A stretch of DNA of 14,440 nt from an uncultured Asticcacaulis sp. (GCA_946480525.1 CAMLLA010000058.1:1-14440), one strand, 5' to 3'. Shown: positions 1-7,945, counted from the stretch's first letter. Numbers and translations are program-made. Notes: a model not told the origin generated them from the sequence alone.

Positions 1-469
1 CGGCGCGCGCAAGGGTCGGCCCCAGGAAGGCGGCAATGATCCCACCCGCCAGGACAAGCGAAATGGCCTTGGGGCGGAAGGCGTCGTCGGCCACTTCACT
101 GGCGGCGAAGCGGTAGAACTGCGCGAAGGCCTGATAGGCGCCGACCATGCACGTTCCGACGCACAGGAGCGCCAGTGAATGAAGCCACACGCCGGCCGCT
201 GCCACCAGGCCGCCGAGGATGCCAAGGCCTGAGCCAAGGAGGAAGCCCGGGCGGCGGCCGATCCTGGCCATCAAGGCCGAGGCAGGAAAGGTGGCGGCCG
301 CCGTCCCAAGCAGCATGGCGGCGATCGGGGCCGTCAGCAGTGCGGGCTGGTCGGTGACCTGGGCGGCAGCCAGCGCGCCGATGGTCAGGACCAGGACGGA
401 GGTCGTCTGGAAAAGGGCCTGGGCCAGGGCGAGGATCAGCACCTGCACGCGGCTGTGGTTCGGGGTCAT
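1..469 (-). CDS. MFS transporter, N-terminal part (cut by window edge)
   Basis: The minus strand is open from an ATG at 467-469 to the left edge, giving the first 156 residues of a membrane protein. It starts MTPNHSRVQVLILALAQALF and has alternating hydrophobic helices. Between helices 2 and 3 lies MARIGRRPGF, which fits the basic loop motif A of the major facilitator superfamily. A later stretch, GAYQAFAQFYRFAASEVAD followed by KAISLVLAGGIIAAFLGP, is typical of a widespread proteobacterial MFS group whose substrate I cannot name. About four to five of the expected twelve helices are present. The ribosome binding site is weak (GAG about 12 bases upstream). The gene lies downstream of and in the same direction as the divergent tuf gene, separated by that gene's terminator. 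Family is clear; substrate and direction of transport are not. Confidence 0.8.
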   Translation of the reverse strand, partial: MTPNHSRVQVLILALAQALFQTTSVLVLTIGALAAAQVTDQPALLTAPIAAMLLGTAAATFPASALMARIGRRPGFLLGSGLGILGGLVAAAGVWLHSLALLCVGTCMVGAYQAFAQFYRFAASEVADDAFRPKAISLVLAGGIIAAFLGPTLARA

Positions 470-551
470 GTCGGCCTGTATCTCGTTGGCGCAGGGGGCC
501 TTATTACCTACACATCGTTGCCGGGGGCGTAAATCGCGGGTTGCAATGAAA

Positions 552-585
552 CGCCCGGCGTCAGGTATGAACCCGACGCCGGGCG
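552..585 (-). terminator. Rho-independent terminator of the divergent tuf gene
   Basis: A perfect 11-base inverted repeat (552-562 with 575-585, CGCCCGGCGTC and its complement) surrounds a 12-base loop. On the minus strand it is followed by TTTCATT. It starts 11 bases after the tuf stop codon. The T-tract is short, so read-through into the MFS gene is possible. Confidence 0.75.
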
Positions 586-595
586 CTTTACGCCT

Positions 596-1780
<1,185 letters not shown>

Positions 1781-1854
1781 AGTGTCACTCTTACTTCCTT
1801 TTTTAAAAACACCACCGAACCCGGGTGATCAGTCCGGACCCGGCGGCCATTGGC

Positions 1855-1868
1855 TTTGGCGCGCCAAA
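1855..1868. repeat. 14-base perfect palindrome in the tuf 5' leader
   Basis: TTTGGCGCGCCAAA is its own complement and lies 75-88 bases upstream of the tuf ATG, after the leader terminator. It could be a protein-binding site or an RNA hairpin (five pairs, CGCG loop). No known operator is recognised. Confidence 0.4.
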
Positions 1869-1900
1869 TTCTGTGTGGACCGTCGATGTTCGCGGTCCGA

Positions 1901-1934
1901 AAACGAAAAACCCGCCGGGCGGACCTGGCGGGTT
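1901..1934 (-). terminator. Attenuator terminator (segments 3:4) upstream of tuf
   Basis: On the minus strand AACCCGCC (1927-1934) pairs perfectly with GGCGGGTT (1909-1916) across a 10-base loop, followed by TTTCGTTT after the stem. This is a good intrinsic terminator, but it lies 120 bases in front of the tuf start and not behind a gene. Part of its 5' arm (1929-1934) is also needed for the competing 2:3 hairpin, which is the usual design of a transcription attenuator. Confidence 0.75.
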
Positions 1935-1952
1935 GATGAAGGATCAAACCCG
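1929..1952 (-). promoter_or_regulatory. Candidate antiterminator hairpin (segments 2:3)
   Basis: On the minus strand CGGGTTTGAT (1943-1952) can pair with ATCAACCCG (1929-1937), nine base pairs with one bulged T and a five-base CCTTC loop. It uses the 5' arm of the terminator (1929-1934) and the 3' arm of the upstream hairpin (1949-1952). It therefore cannot coexist with either. The pairing is read by eye; folding energies were not computed. Confidence 0.6.
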
Positions 1953-1974
1953 GCAGCCGTTCAGCGGCTCCGGG
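1949..1974 (-). promoter_or_regulatory. Upstream hairpin (segments 1:2) of the tuf leader
   Basis: On the minus strand CCCGG-AGCCG (1965-1974 side) pairs with CGGCT-G-CCGGG (1949-1964 side): ten pairs with one bulged G and a CTGAA loop. It starts 15 bases after the stop codon of the leader ORF. When it forms, segment 2 is sequestered and the terminator is free to form. Confidence 0.6.
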
Positions 1975-1989
1975 CGGATGCGCGGAGCG

Positions 1990-2079
1990 TCAGGTTGCGA
2001 ATGCCCATGCGGCTTCGGTCGCGCGCAGGGCCTGCGCACGTTCGTCTGCCGACATGATGACGACCAGGATGGTCAGCAT
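1990..2079 (-). CDS. Putative leader peptide of the tuf attenuator
   Basis: A 29-codon ORF begins ATG at 2077-2079, starting MLTILVVIM and ending AWAFAT. AGAAGGG lies eight bases upstream of the start (2088-2094), a good ribosome binding site. The product is not recognised. It is rich in alanine (eight residues), has an ILVVI cluster near the start, and has single Trp and Phe codons close to the stop. The stop codon sits 15 bases before the first of three mutually exclusive hairpins, as expected of a leader peptide whose translation decides between terminator and antiterminator. Known attenuator leaders sense amino-acid-limited or drug-stalled ribosomes; which signal applies here cannot be read. 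The single Trp makes a trp-type leader unlikely. It could also be a relic leader of an operon that was once downstream. Confidence 0.5.
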   Translation of the reverse strand: MLTILVVIMSADERAQALRATEAAWAFAT

Positions 2080-2121
2080 TGGTTCAACCCTTCTGTGGTT
2101 CCGGCCTGGGAGCCGGGCATG

Positions 2122-2154
2122 AAAAAACCCTGGAGGAGAGACCTGCCAGGGGTT
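2122..2154 (-). terminator. Intrinsic terminator between the GH2 gene and the tuf leader ORF
   Basis: On the minus strand AA(C)CCCTGG (2146-2154) pairs with CCAGGGTT around a 12-base loop, with one bulged C, and runs into six Ts (2122-2127). It lies 232 bases after the glycoside hydrolase stop and 43 bases before the leader ORF start. It may end the hydrolase transcript or act as a first attenuator of tuf. Confidence 0.65.
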
Positions 2155-2167
2155 CGATTGAACACGT

Positions 2168-2196
2168 GAGAGGCCTCGCCTCTCGATTGACGAGAG
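2168..2196 (-). promoter_or_regulatory. Two overlapping alternative hairpins
   Basis: The sequence at 2178-2185 can pair either with 2191-2196 (CTCTCG/CGAGAG, five-base loop) or with 2168-2174 (GAGAGGC/GCCTCTC, three-base loop). The two stems exclude each other. They sit just before the terminator at 2122-2154 and after a weak -10-like TATAGC (minus strand, 2199-2204). They may belong to the tuf leader or be the 3' end of the hydrolase mRNA. Confidence 0.4.
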
Positions 2197-2273
2197 ACGC
2201 TATATGGAGACGGAATACGATTCATAAGCGAAGCTGTTCATGAGGCGGCAGATAACAGGTCGGAGAGGGGAAT

Positions 2274-2385
2274 TCAAGGGGGAAGCGTCAATACGGAACT
2301 GCAGCCCTTGCTCTTCACATACTGCATGATCTCGCCGTGCGTGACAGCCGTGCCCGCGCTGAGGTTGGGGAAGCGCAGCCAGCCC
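2274..2385 (-). other. Coding-like stretch after the GH2 stop, in another frame
   Basis: Immediately after the glycoside hydrolase stop, the minus strand stays open in another frame for about 37 codons, to a TGA at 2274-2276. It reads DEGWLRFPNLSAG, then GEIMQYVKSKGC. Third codon positions are strongly G or C, as in the real genes here. No start codon or ribosome binding site belongs to it. It may be the 3' remnant of a lost gene or a C-terminal extension of the hydrolase cut off by a frameshift. The family is not recognised. Confidence 0.3.
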
Positions 2386-4482
2386 TCATCGGGCGGAGTA
2401 TATCCATTCCACCGTGTCCGTCTGGCCGCCTGCGACGGCCTTGATCGTGTTACGTCCGGGACTGAGCCGGACATCCCATGCCGCGACATGGTCTTCGACC
2501 TTCGAAGCCTCCTGCTGCACGCCATTTACGTACAGGATCACCTGTGGCTGGTTGGTATAGACCTTGACGACCGCATCCGCGACCTGGCGCGGGGTGTGGC
2601 GTTTCGACGTGATATGGACCATGGGTTTGGTGGTCCAGTTGGCCTGGTACCAGTAGTAGGCGTCCTTCCTTGTCTTGCGGTCGTAGGTGATGAGCCCCTT
2701 GTCGTTGACGCCTGCCCGGTCGCCTTCGTCGCGCCCGGCGGAGGGGAAATCGAAGCCGACCCAGATAAACTTGGCCCAAAGCCATGGACGCGCCCGCAAC
2801 TGCCGCCACGCTGCTTCGTGGTACAGCGCCTGGTATTGTTCCGGGTGCCAGCGGCCGGCGGGTTTCGGACGCATCGGCGGGTCCTGCTGGTGATGGATGC
2901 TGGCGCCGGCGCCGTATTCGCTGACGGCCTCTGGTGTCGCCGGGCGGGTCTTGTGGTTTGTGTCCAGCCACGGCCCGAGATCGCTGAATTCGCCGTCGTA
3001 CCAGCCGTAATAGACGTTGGACGCGATGAGGTCGCTATGCATAGCCTGCGGGCCATCGATCGGCGCGCAGCAATTGGCGTAGGCCGTGGGGCGGGTCACG
3101 TCTTCTGCGTGCGCCAGCGTCTGAAGGGACGACAGGACTTTCGCGCTGTCGGCGTCGACCTTGTATATCTCGTTGCCCAGCCCCCAGACCAGGACGGACG
3201 GGTGGTTGTAATTCTGGCGGATCAGTTCACGAAGTTGCTGCGTCGCGTTGGCGACGAAGGCTTCGGAACCGTTGATTTCGGACACCATCGGCGCTTCGGT
3301 CCAGAGCAGCAGGCCCTTGCGGTCCGCGACGTCATAGGTGTGCGGACCATGCTGGTAATGCGCCAGGCGCAGGCCGGTGGCGCCCATCTCCTCGAACAGT
3401 CGGACGTCTTCCTCGACCTCGGCGTCGGAGACGGCCACCGTTTTGCCGGGCCGCATCGCCAGATGGATATTCGGTCCATGGACGCTGTAGGGCTTTCCGT
3501 TCAGAAGGAGCCCTTGGTCGGGATCGATGCGAATGTCGCGCAGGCCCACAGGAATATCGATGCTGTCATAGGAGCCGGCCTTGCCGGACGGGGAGGCCAG
3601 TTCAATCCGGGCAGCGTAAAGGTAAGGATCGGTCACGCCCTGCCACAGCCTAGGCCGGTCGATCGTGCCGGACAGGGTAACGGGGACCGTAGCCCCGGCA
3701 GCGAGCTTGACCGCTTTGCGGAGCGTCAGAACCGGCTTGCCACTGGCATCGCGCAATTGCACCACGACGTCAGTGGACACTTCGTGGTCCGACCCGTTGC
3801 TGACGCGTGCCGTGACATCGACGATGGCGCTTTCTTCGGTCACGTCGCGCGGGGTGACGTATACGCCTGGACCGCCGTAATCCAGCATGTCGAAATGAAC
3901 GTCGCTGGTCGTGATCAGCCGCACCGGGCGATAGATGCCGCCGAAATGCGTGAAGTCGCCACCCAGCGGCGCCACATGATCGCGCCGGCTGGTGTCGATC
4001 CGGACCGCCAGCGTGTTCGCGCCAGCCTTAAGGTGCTGCGTCAGGTCGAACCGGAAGCGCGCGTAGCCGCCTTCATGGAGGCCCACGCGTTGGCCGTTCA
4101 GCCACAGTTCTGTCGCCAGGAACGCGCCGTCGAACTCGATGAAGGTGCGCGTGCCGGGGCTGATCTTGTGGGTGACGGTTTTGCGGTACCAGGCCGGACC
4201 ACGGTAATACCGCGTCTTGTCCATGCCGTCGCCTTCGCCATTGAAGGTGTGGGGCAGGGAGACGCGCTGCCACGTCCGGTCTTCGAAAGCGAGCGCTTCT
4301 GCGCCTTGCACGTCCTGCCGGATGAAACGCCAGCCACTGTCAATGGACGCGATTTGCCGGGGCGACGCGAAGGCGGCGGCCGCGGCCATCAGCAGGACGC
4401 ACACGCCCAGCACCATGCCGAGCCAGGCAATCCGCGCGCCTGCCGGCAGGTTTGTCCCACATGTTAGAGTCTTCAATGACAT
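2386..4482 (-). CDS. Exported glycoside hydrolase family 2 (beta-galactosidase/mannosidase/glucuronidase type)
   Basis: The 698-residue protein has the GH2 layout. A signal peptide with hydrophobic core WLGMVLGVCVLLMAAAA ends near AFA-S (about residue 39). It is followed by a jelly-roll sugar-binding domain (about 45-190), an immunoglobulin-like domain (about 195-315), a TIM barrel (about 325-610) and a C-terminal Ig-like domain. HGPNIH (335-340), the acid/base Glu in WGLGNE (E438) and the presumed nucleophile in SEYG (E522) are all present, so it should be active. No lipobox is seen, so periplasmic location is expected. The ATG at 4480-4482 is preferred because AAGGGG (4490-4495) lies seven bases upstream; an in-frame TTG at 4501-4503 would add seven residues. 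GH2 enzymes remove terminal beta-linked galactose, mannose or glucuronate; the exact sugar cannot be read. It lies downstream of a TonB receptor in the same direction, suggesting a shared glycan substrate, but has its own promoter region. Confidence 0.9.
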   Translation of the reverse strand: MSLKTLTCGTNLPAGARIAWLGMVLGVCVLLMAAAAAFASPRQIASIDSGWRFIRQDVQGAEALAFEDRTWQRVSLPHTFNGEGDGMDKTRYYRGPAWYRKTVTHKISPGTRTFIEFDGAFLATELWLNGQRVGLHEGGYARFRFDLTQHLKAGANTLAVRIDTSRRDHVAPLGGDFTHFGGIYRPVRLITTSDVHFDMLDYGGPGVYVTPRDVTEESAIVDVTARVSNGSDHEVSTDVVVQLRDASGKPVLTLRKAVKLAAGATVPVTLSGTIDRPRLWQGVTDPYLYAARIELASPSGKAGSYDSIDIPVGLRDIRIDPDQGLLLNGKPYSVHGPNIHLAMRPGKTVAVSDAEVEEDVRLFEEMGATGLRLAHYQHGPHTYDVADRKGLLLWTEAPMVSEINGSEAFVANATQQLRELIRQNYNHPSVLVWGLGNEIYKVDADSAKVLSSLQTLAHAEDVTRPTAYANCCAPIDGPQAMHSDLIASNVYYGWYDGEFSDLGPWLDTNHKTRPATPEAVSEYGAGASIHHQQDPPMRPKPAGRWHPEQYQALYHEAAWRQLRARPWLWAKFIWVGFDFPSAGRDEGDRAGVNDKGLITYDRKTRKDAYYWYQANWTTKPMVHITSKRHTPRQVADAVVKVYTNQPQVILYVNGVQQEASKVEDHVAAWDVRLSPGRNTIKAVAGGQTDTVEWIYSAR

Positions 4483-4806
4483 CCAGCTGCCCCTTGTTTG
4501 CAATCATATGGCGGGTGCCAAAGCCACCGGGAACTTATGAAAGCGTGCCGAGGGGCTTCAGGATAGCAGAATTTCTCTTCATCTGCCTGCTTACGGTTTC
4601 CAGCGCCATGCGCTGTTTTATAACCACATCGCGCTCATTCATATCGTCTCGCAGATATGACGTACTGAGACGGTTACGCCCGCCGTTTCTTTCGCATTGT
4701 AACGTCATTCCCTATTATCATACAAATAACGGACGGCGATAGAATTCAGATATAAATCTATATTTTAAATATGAGGTTGCGCAACGCCACATATGGAGGC
4801 CTAGGC
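4483..4806. other. AT-rich spacer with presumed GH2 promoter and palindromes
   Basis: No convincing gene is seen. On the minus strand a -10-like TACAAT (4696-4701) has a poor -35 (TTGTAT, 18-base spacing). GTTGCGCAAC (4776-4785) is a perfect palindrome with a central CG, of the style bound by LacI-family regulators. ATATTT-T-AAATAT (4760-4772) is a second symmetric box beside it. A 35-codon minus-strand ORF (4535-4642, starting MNERDVVIKQ) has only a weak ribosome binding site and is unproven. Base composition is clearly more AT-rich than the flanking genes. Confidence 0.4.
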
Positions 4807-4840
4807 AAAAAAGAACTCCCGGCTGTGCGGCCGGGAGTTC
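4807..4840 (-). terminator. Rho-independent terminator of the TonB-dependent receptor gene
   Basis: GAACTCCCGGC (4813-4823) and its exact complement (4830-4840) form an 11-pair stem with a six-base loop, followed on the minus strand by six Ts (4807-4812). It begins 22 bases after the receptor stop codon. It should largely uncouple the receptor from the downstream hydrolase. Confidence 0.9.
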
Positions 4841-4862
4841 CTGTTTCCAGCGGTCCTTGCGG

Positions 4863-7817
4863 TCAGTACTGGGCGCGCCAGCCGAGAAGGACGGTCGTTC
4901 CGGGCTGCTGATAACCGAAGGGGACGTTCTCGAAGCCGATATAGCTCTTGAAGCCCTGTTTATCCAGATTGGTCGCGTCGAGCGTTATGCTCTGGTCGAA
5001 GCCGAACGCCTTGAACTTGTACGATGCCGACAAGTCGAGCTGATGACGCTCGTCGCCATACATGTCGTAAGGCATACTGTTCGCTTGCGGACGCAGGCCG
5101 GTGGTCGTCTTGCCGACCTTGGCGTAGCTGAGGCGGAACGAATAGGCGTCGCGTTCGTAATAGCCGGTGAAGTTATAGGTATAGTCCGGCACGCCGAATG
5201 CCAGGGTGACCTGGTCGTAATCGAACGTGGTGTAGTTGAAGGTATAGCCCAGGCCATCGACCAGGTTGTCGAGCGGCTGGACCCAGATGAACTCCTGGCC
5301 CTTGAGGTTCAGTATCAGGTCGGAGTTCTGTGGGCGCGACACGTTGATCGGCGCCGCGTCGGCCAGCGACGGATTGGCCAGCAGTGCCGCCGACGTCGTG
5401 CCGAGATTGACCGCCATCGACGTCTGCTGGGTCGCGTTCAGGTTGGAGTAGCCGATACCCAGCGTGCCGAACGGCACAACCGCATTGGCGCGTGCCGTGA
5501 AGTTCTTGATCTCCTTGTTGAACCAGGTCAGGCCGACATAGCCGGTCTTGCCGGTATAGTATTCGCCGCCGAAGTCGAAGTTGTTGGAATAGAACGGCTT
5601 CAGGCCTGGATTGCCCTGGCTGGCGCTCTGGGCCGACGGATCGCTGAAGCCCAGTTGCGACGACATGTCGGCCGGGTTGGCGCGGGTCATGGTCCTGGAG
5701 GCCGCCACGCGCAGGTTCAGCTTTTCGGTGGCGCTGACCGCCAGGTTGAATGCTGGCAGCACGTCCTTGTACCTGCGCTCGGTCGTGATGTAGACGACCT
5801 GGTTGTTGATGATCGACGGCGAGGTGATCGTCTGTTCCGTCGTCTGGAAGCGGTAGCCATAGTTGGCGCGGACGGGCAGGGAGAAGAGGTTGCCGTTGTA
5901 GGCCGCCATGGCGTAGGCCGAACTGATCTCTTCCTCGATATTGGTCGAGCCGGCGCCGTTCGTCGTGTTGCTGGTCGTCACATTGCCGGGGGCCGTCACA
6001 AGTGCCTGGAAGTTGATGGCTGCCGTGACCTTGTCGAAGTTCGGCGTCACCCATTTGTCGAAGCCGGCACCGGTCACGCCTGAGCCGTCATAGACGGATT
6101 GCGTCATGGGCACCAGGTACTGGCTCAGGCTCGCATCGGGTATGGCCGCCGCATAGGCCGTCTGCAGCGCCGCGGAATTGTCGCGGATATCCATTTCGCG
6201 CAGGAACTTGTCGATGGCCCAGCCGCCCTTGAACGTCCAGTCGCCATGGGTCTTGGTGAAGTTCAGGCGCGCCGCCGAGGTATCGACGTGGCGCATGTCG
6301 CGCTGGAGTATCATCTGGCCGCCCGTGAACACGCGCCAACCGAGGGTCGGGCTGTTCAGGTCCAGGTTTGACTTGATCGTCGGGATGTCGTTGCCGGAAT
6401 CGTTGGTGTAGGTGGTGTTCGTCTCGACCTGGAACGGCGTGCGGTATTTTAGGAACATCACGCGGCGTTCGTAGTCCGACGACATGGCGCCCAGCTGGCC
6501 GTCGATCGTCCAGCTGTCGGCGGGCGACCAGACGAAGCCGAAGTTCGCGCTCGTGTACGACGTATTGTCCAGGTAGAAGTTGTTTTCCAGGAAGAAGCTG
6601 GAATTGGCGAAAGTGCCCGAGGTGACGACGTTGTTGGAGTCGACCTTCATGCCGATCGGGATCATGCCGCCGTTATAGTCGTCGCCGGGACCGGTGCCGC
6701 GGACAGCCCACATCATGTTGGTCCTGAGCGCTTCCCGTTCGGCGTCGCCGGCCAGGATATCGAGCGTAAAGCGCAGGTCTTCATTCGGGCGGTATTCCAG
6801 CGCGATCAGGCCGACCTTGTTGGTCGTTTCGCCGTCGAGCAGCGAGTTGCGTCCCAGGCGTGGCATGATGGCGCCCTTGATCTGGTCCTGGGTCAGGCCG
6901 GGGTTGAGCGCCAGAAGGCCCGCCATGTCGAGGTTACCGGGCGTCAGGCCGTTGCCGGTGTAGCTGTAGATCGTGTTGCTGAAGCGGAACTGGTTGGAGC
7001 CCGCCGGGTTCACGATGACGCCGGGGCTGGGATTTTGAAGACCCGGGTCGCAACTGGTGCAGAAATTGCTCAGGTTTGGGTCGCCCCAGCCGACGGTTTC
7101 AAAGCCGGTGGTATAGATCTTACGGTTGGTTTGGGTGTAGCCGGCCAGGACGCCGAACTTGTCCCATGTCTTCGACGCAACGGCCGTCACGCGTGGCGCC
7201 CATTCCTTGACATTGCTGTTGTAGTTGCCCTGGGCGGCCAGAACGACGTGCGTGCCCTTGCGGTCGAAGGGGCGCGCATTCTGAACGTTGACCGTGCCGG
7301 CGATGCCGCCTTCAAGAGTCTCGGCCGACGGCGTTTTGGCGACGTCGACGCGGTTGAACAGGCCGGTCGGGAACATGTCGAGGTCGACACTGCGATTTGG
7401 CGCGGAACCTGTGAAGCCGAAGTCCGACGCCACCATGACGCGGTTCCCGTTCATCGTCACTTGCGTGAAGCTGGACGGCAGGGCGCGAACCGAGATCTGC
7501 GTGCCTTCGCCGGTCAGGGCGTCGCGCTGGACGATCATGCCTGGAACGCGCTGCATCGATTCGGCCATGTTCACGTCGGGGAACTTGCCGAGGTCTTCGG
7601 AAAAGATGGTTTCGGTGAAGTTCGTGGCGGTCTTCTTGGCCGTCGTCGCGTTCCTGAGCGAGGCGCGATAGCCTGTGACGACCACGACGTCGCTGTCGGT
7701 TCCGGCGGGGGCCGTGTCCTGGGCGTGGGCGACGGCGAAGAACGGCAGAACGCCAAGTATGGTCGCCCCCATGAGCGCGGCCTTGGTGGATTTACCAGAA
7801 CGATTGATTGATAACAT
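4863..7817 (-). CDS. TonB-dependent outer-membrane receptor, Xanthomonas/Caulobacter type
   Basis: The 984-residue protein is a TonB-dependent transporter that imports large substrates across the outer membrane using ExbBD-TonB energy. A signal peptide ends at AHA-Q (residue 32). A TonB-box-like DVVVVTGYR follows at 43-51. The plug domain (about 55-185) carries GKFPDVNMAESMQRVPG, VRALPSSFTQVTMNG and ETLEGGIAGTVN, the signature of the TonB-Xanth-Caul subfamily often linked to carbohydrate uptake. The rest is the beta-barrel, ending GWRAQY with the terminal aromatic residue expected of barrel proteins. A CTSC pair lies in NFCTSCDPG, probably in a loop. The ATG at 7815-7817 is chosen because GGAGGG (7824-7829) lies six bases upstream; a longer frame to 7931 has no such site. 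The GH2 gene lies downstream. No SusD-like or inner-membrane transporter gene is adjacent. The ligand is unknown, probably a glycan. Confidence 0.92.
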   Translation of the reverse strand: MLSINRSGKSTKAALMGATILGVLPFFAVAHAQDTAPAGTDSDVVVVTGYRASLRNATTAKKTATNFTETIFSEDLGKFPDVNMAESMQRVPGMIVQRDALTGEGTQISVRALPSSFTQVTMNGNRVMVASDFGFTGSAPNRSVDLDMFPTGLFNRVDVAKTPSAETLEGGIAGTVNVQNARPFDRKGTHVVLAAQGNYNSNVKEWAPRVTAVASKTWDKFGVLAGYTQTNRKIYTTGFETVGWGDPNLSNFCTSCDPGLQNPSPGVIVNPAGSNQFRFSNTIYSYTGNGLTPGNLDMAGLLALNPGLTQDQIKGAIMPRLGRNSLLDGETTNKVGLIALEYRPNEDLRFTLDILAGDAEREALRTNMMWAVRGTGPGDDYNGGMIPIGMKVDSNNVVTSGTFANSSFFLENNFYLDNTSYTSANFGFVWSPADSWTIDGQLGAMSSDYERRVMFLKYRTPFQVETNTTYTNDSGNDIPTIKSNLDLNSPTLGWRVFTGGQMILQRDMRHVDTSAARLNFTKTHGDWTFKGGWAIDKFLREMDIRDNSAALQTAYAAAIPDASLSQYLVPMTQSVYDGSGVTGAGFDKWVTPNFDKVTAAINFQALVTAPGNVTTSNTTNGAGSTNIEEEISSAYAMAAYNGNLFSLPVRANYGYRFQTTEQTITSPSIINNQVVYITTERRYKDVLPAFNLAVSATEKLNLRVAASRTMTRANPADMSSQLGFSDPSAQSASQGNPGLKPFYSNNFDFGGEYYTGKTGYVGLTWFNKEIKNFTARANAVVPFGTLGIGYSNLNATQQTSMAVNLGTTSAALLANPSLADAAPINVSRPQNSDLILNLKGQEFIWVQPLDNLVDGLGYTFNYTTFDYDQVTLAFGVPDYTYNFTGYYERDAYSFRLSYAKVGKTTTGLRPQANSMPYDMYGDERHQLDLSASYKFKAFGFDQSITLDATNLDKQGFKSYIGFENVPFGYQQPGTTVLLGWRAQY

Positions 7818-7839
7818 TTGTCTCCCTCCGACTGAGATC

Positions 7840-7850
7840 TGGTCTGACCT
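7840..7850. promoter_or_regulatory. GntR/FadR-type operator-like box 1
   Basis: TGGTC-T-GACCT is symmetric except for its last base. It resembles the TGGTC-N-GACCA sites bound by FadR-subfamily GntR repressors. It lies in the receptor 5' leader, 10 bases before the ribosome binding site. Confidence 0.4.
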
Positions 7851-7902
7851 CATGTGATTTTTACGTTTGTGACCTCTCCCGGCTTGGAAGGGTTCAATAG
7901 TC

Positions 7903-7931
7903 TGCTTATTACACGCGTTCCGCCGCGTCAA
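7903..7931 (-). promoter_or_regulatory. Candidate promoter of the TonB receptor gene
   Basis: On the minus strand TTGACG (7926-7931) matches five of six -35 bases. The -10 region is poor: TAATAA at 14-base spacing or TAAGCA at 17. It lies between the two operator-like boxes, which supports it only indirectly. Confidence 0.25.
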
Positions 7932-7932
7932 T

Positions 7933-7945
7933 CTGGCCTGACCAG
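7933..7945. promoter_or_regulatory. GntR/FadR-type operator-like box 2
   Basis: CTGGCC-T-GACCAG is a 13-base inverted repeat with one mismatch. It shares TGGYCTGACC with the box at 7840-7850 and abuts the candidate -35 at 7926-7931. No GntR gene lies in this window. Confidence 0.45.

Noticed and set aside
2140..2162. GGTTCGATT, similar to a tRNA T-loop
   Set aside because: The flanks do not form a five-pair T-stem, and no acceptor, anticodon or D arm is present. The bases belong to the terminator at 2122-2154.
2200..2241. 13-codon minus-strand ORF (MNSFAYESYSVSI) upstream of the tuf leader
   Set aside because: No ribosome binding site, and it overlaps the -10-like box. It was not kept as a second leader peptide.
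2308..4467. 719-codon open frame on the plus strand
   Set aside because: It lies opposite the GH2 gene, whose catalytic motifs are intact. The antisense product has no domain features and is a shadow of high third-position GC.
4535..4642. 35-codon minus-strand ORF (MNERDVVIKQ...) upstream of GH2
   Set aside because: Only a weak GAG precedes the ATG, with no recognised family and AT-rich chance composition. It is mentioned in the spacer entry but not called as a gene.
4857..6083. 408-codon open frame on the plus strand
   Set aside because: It is antisense to the TonB receptor barrel, with biased composition and no recognisable motifs.
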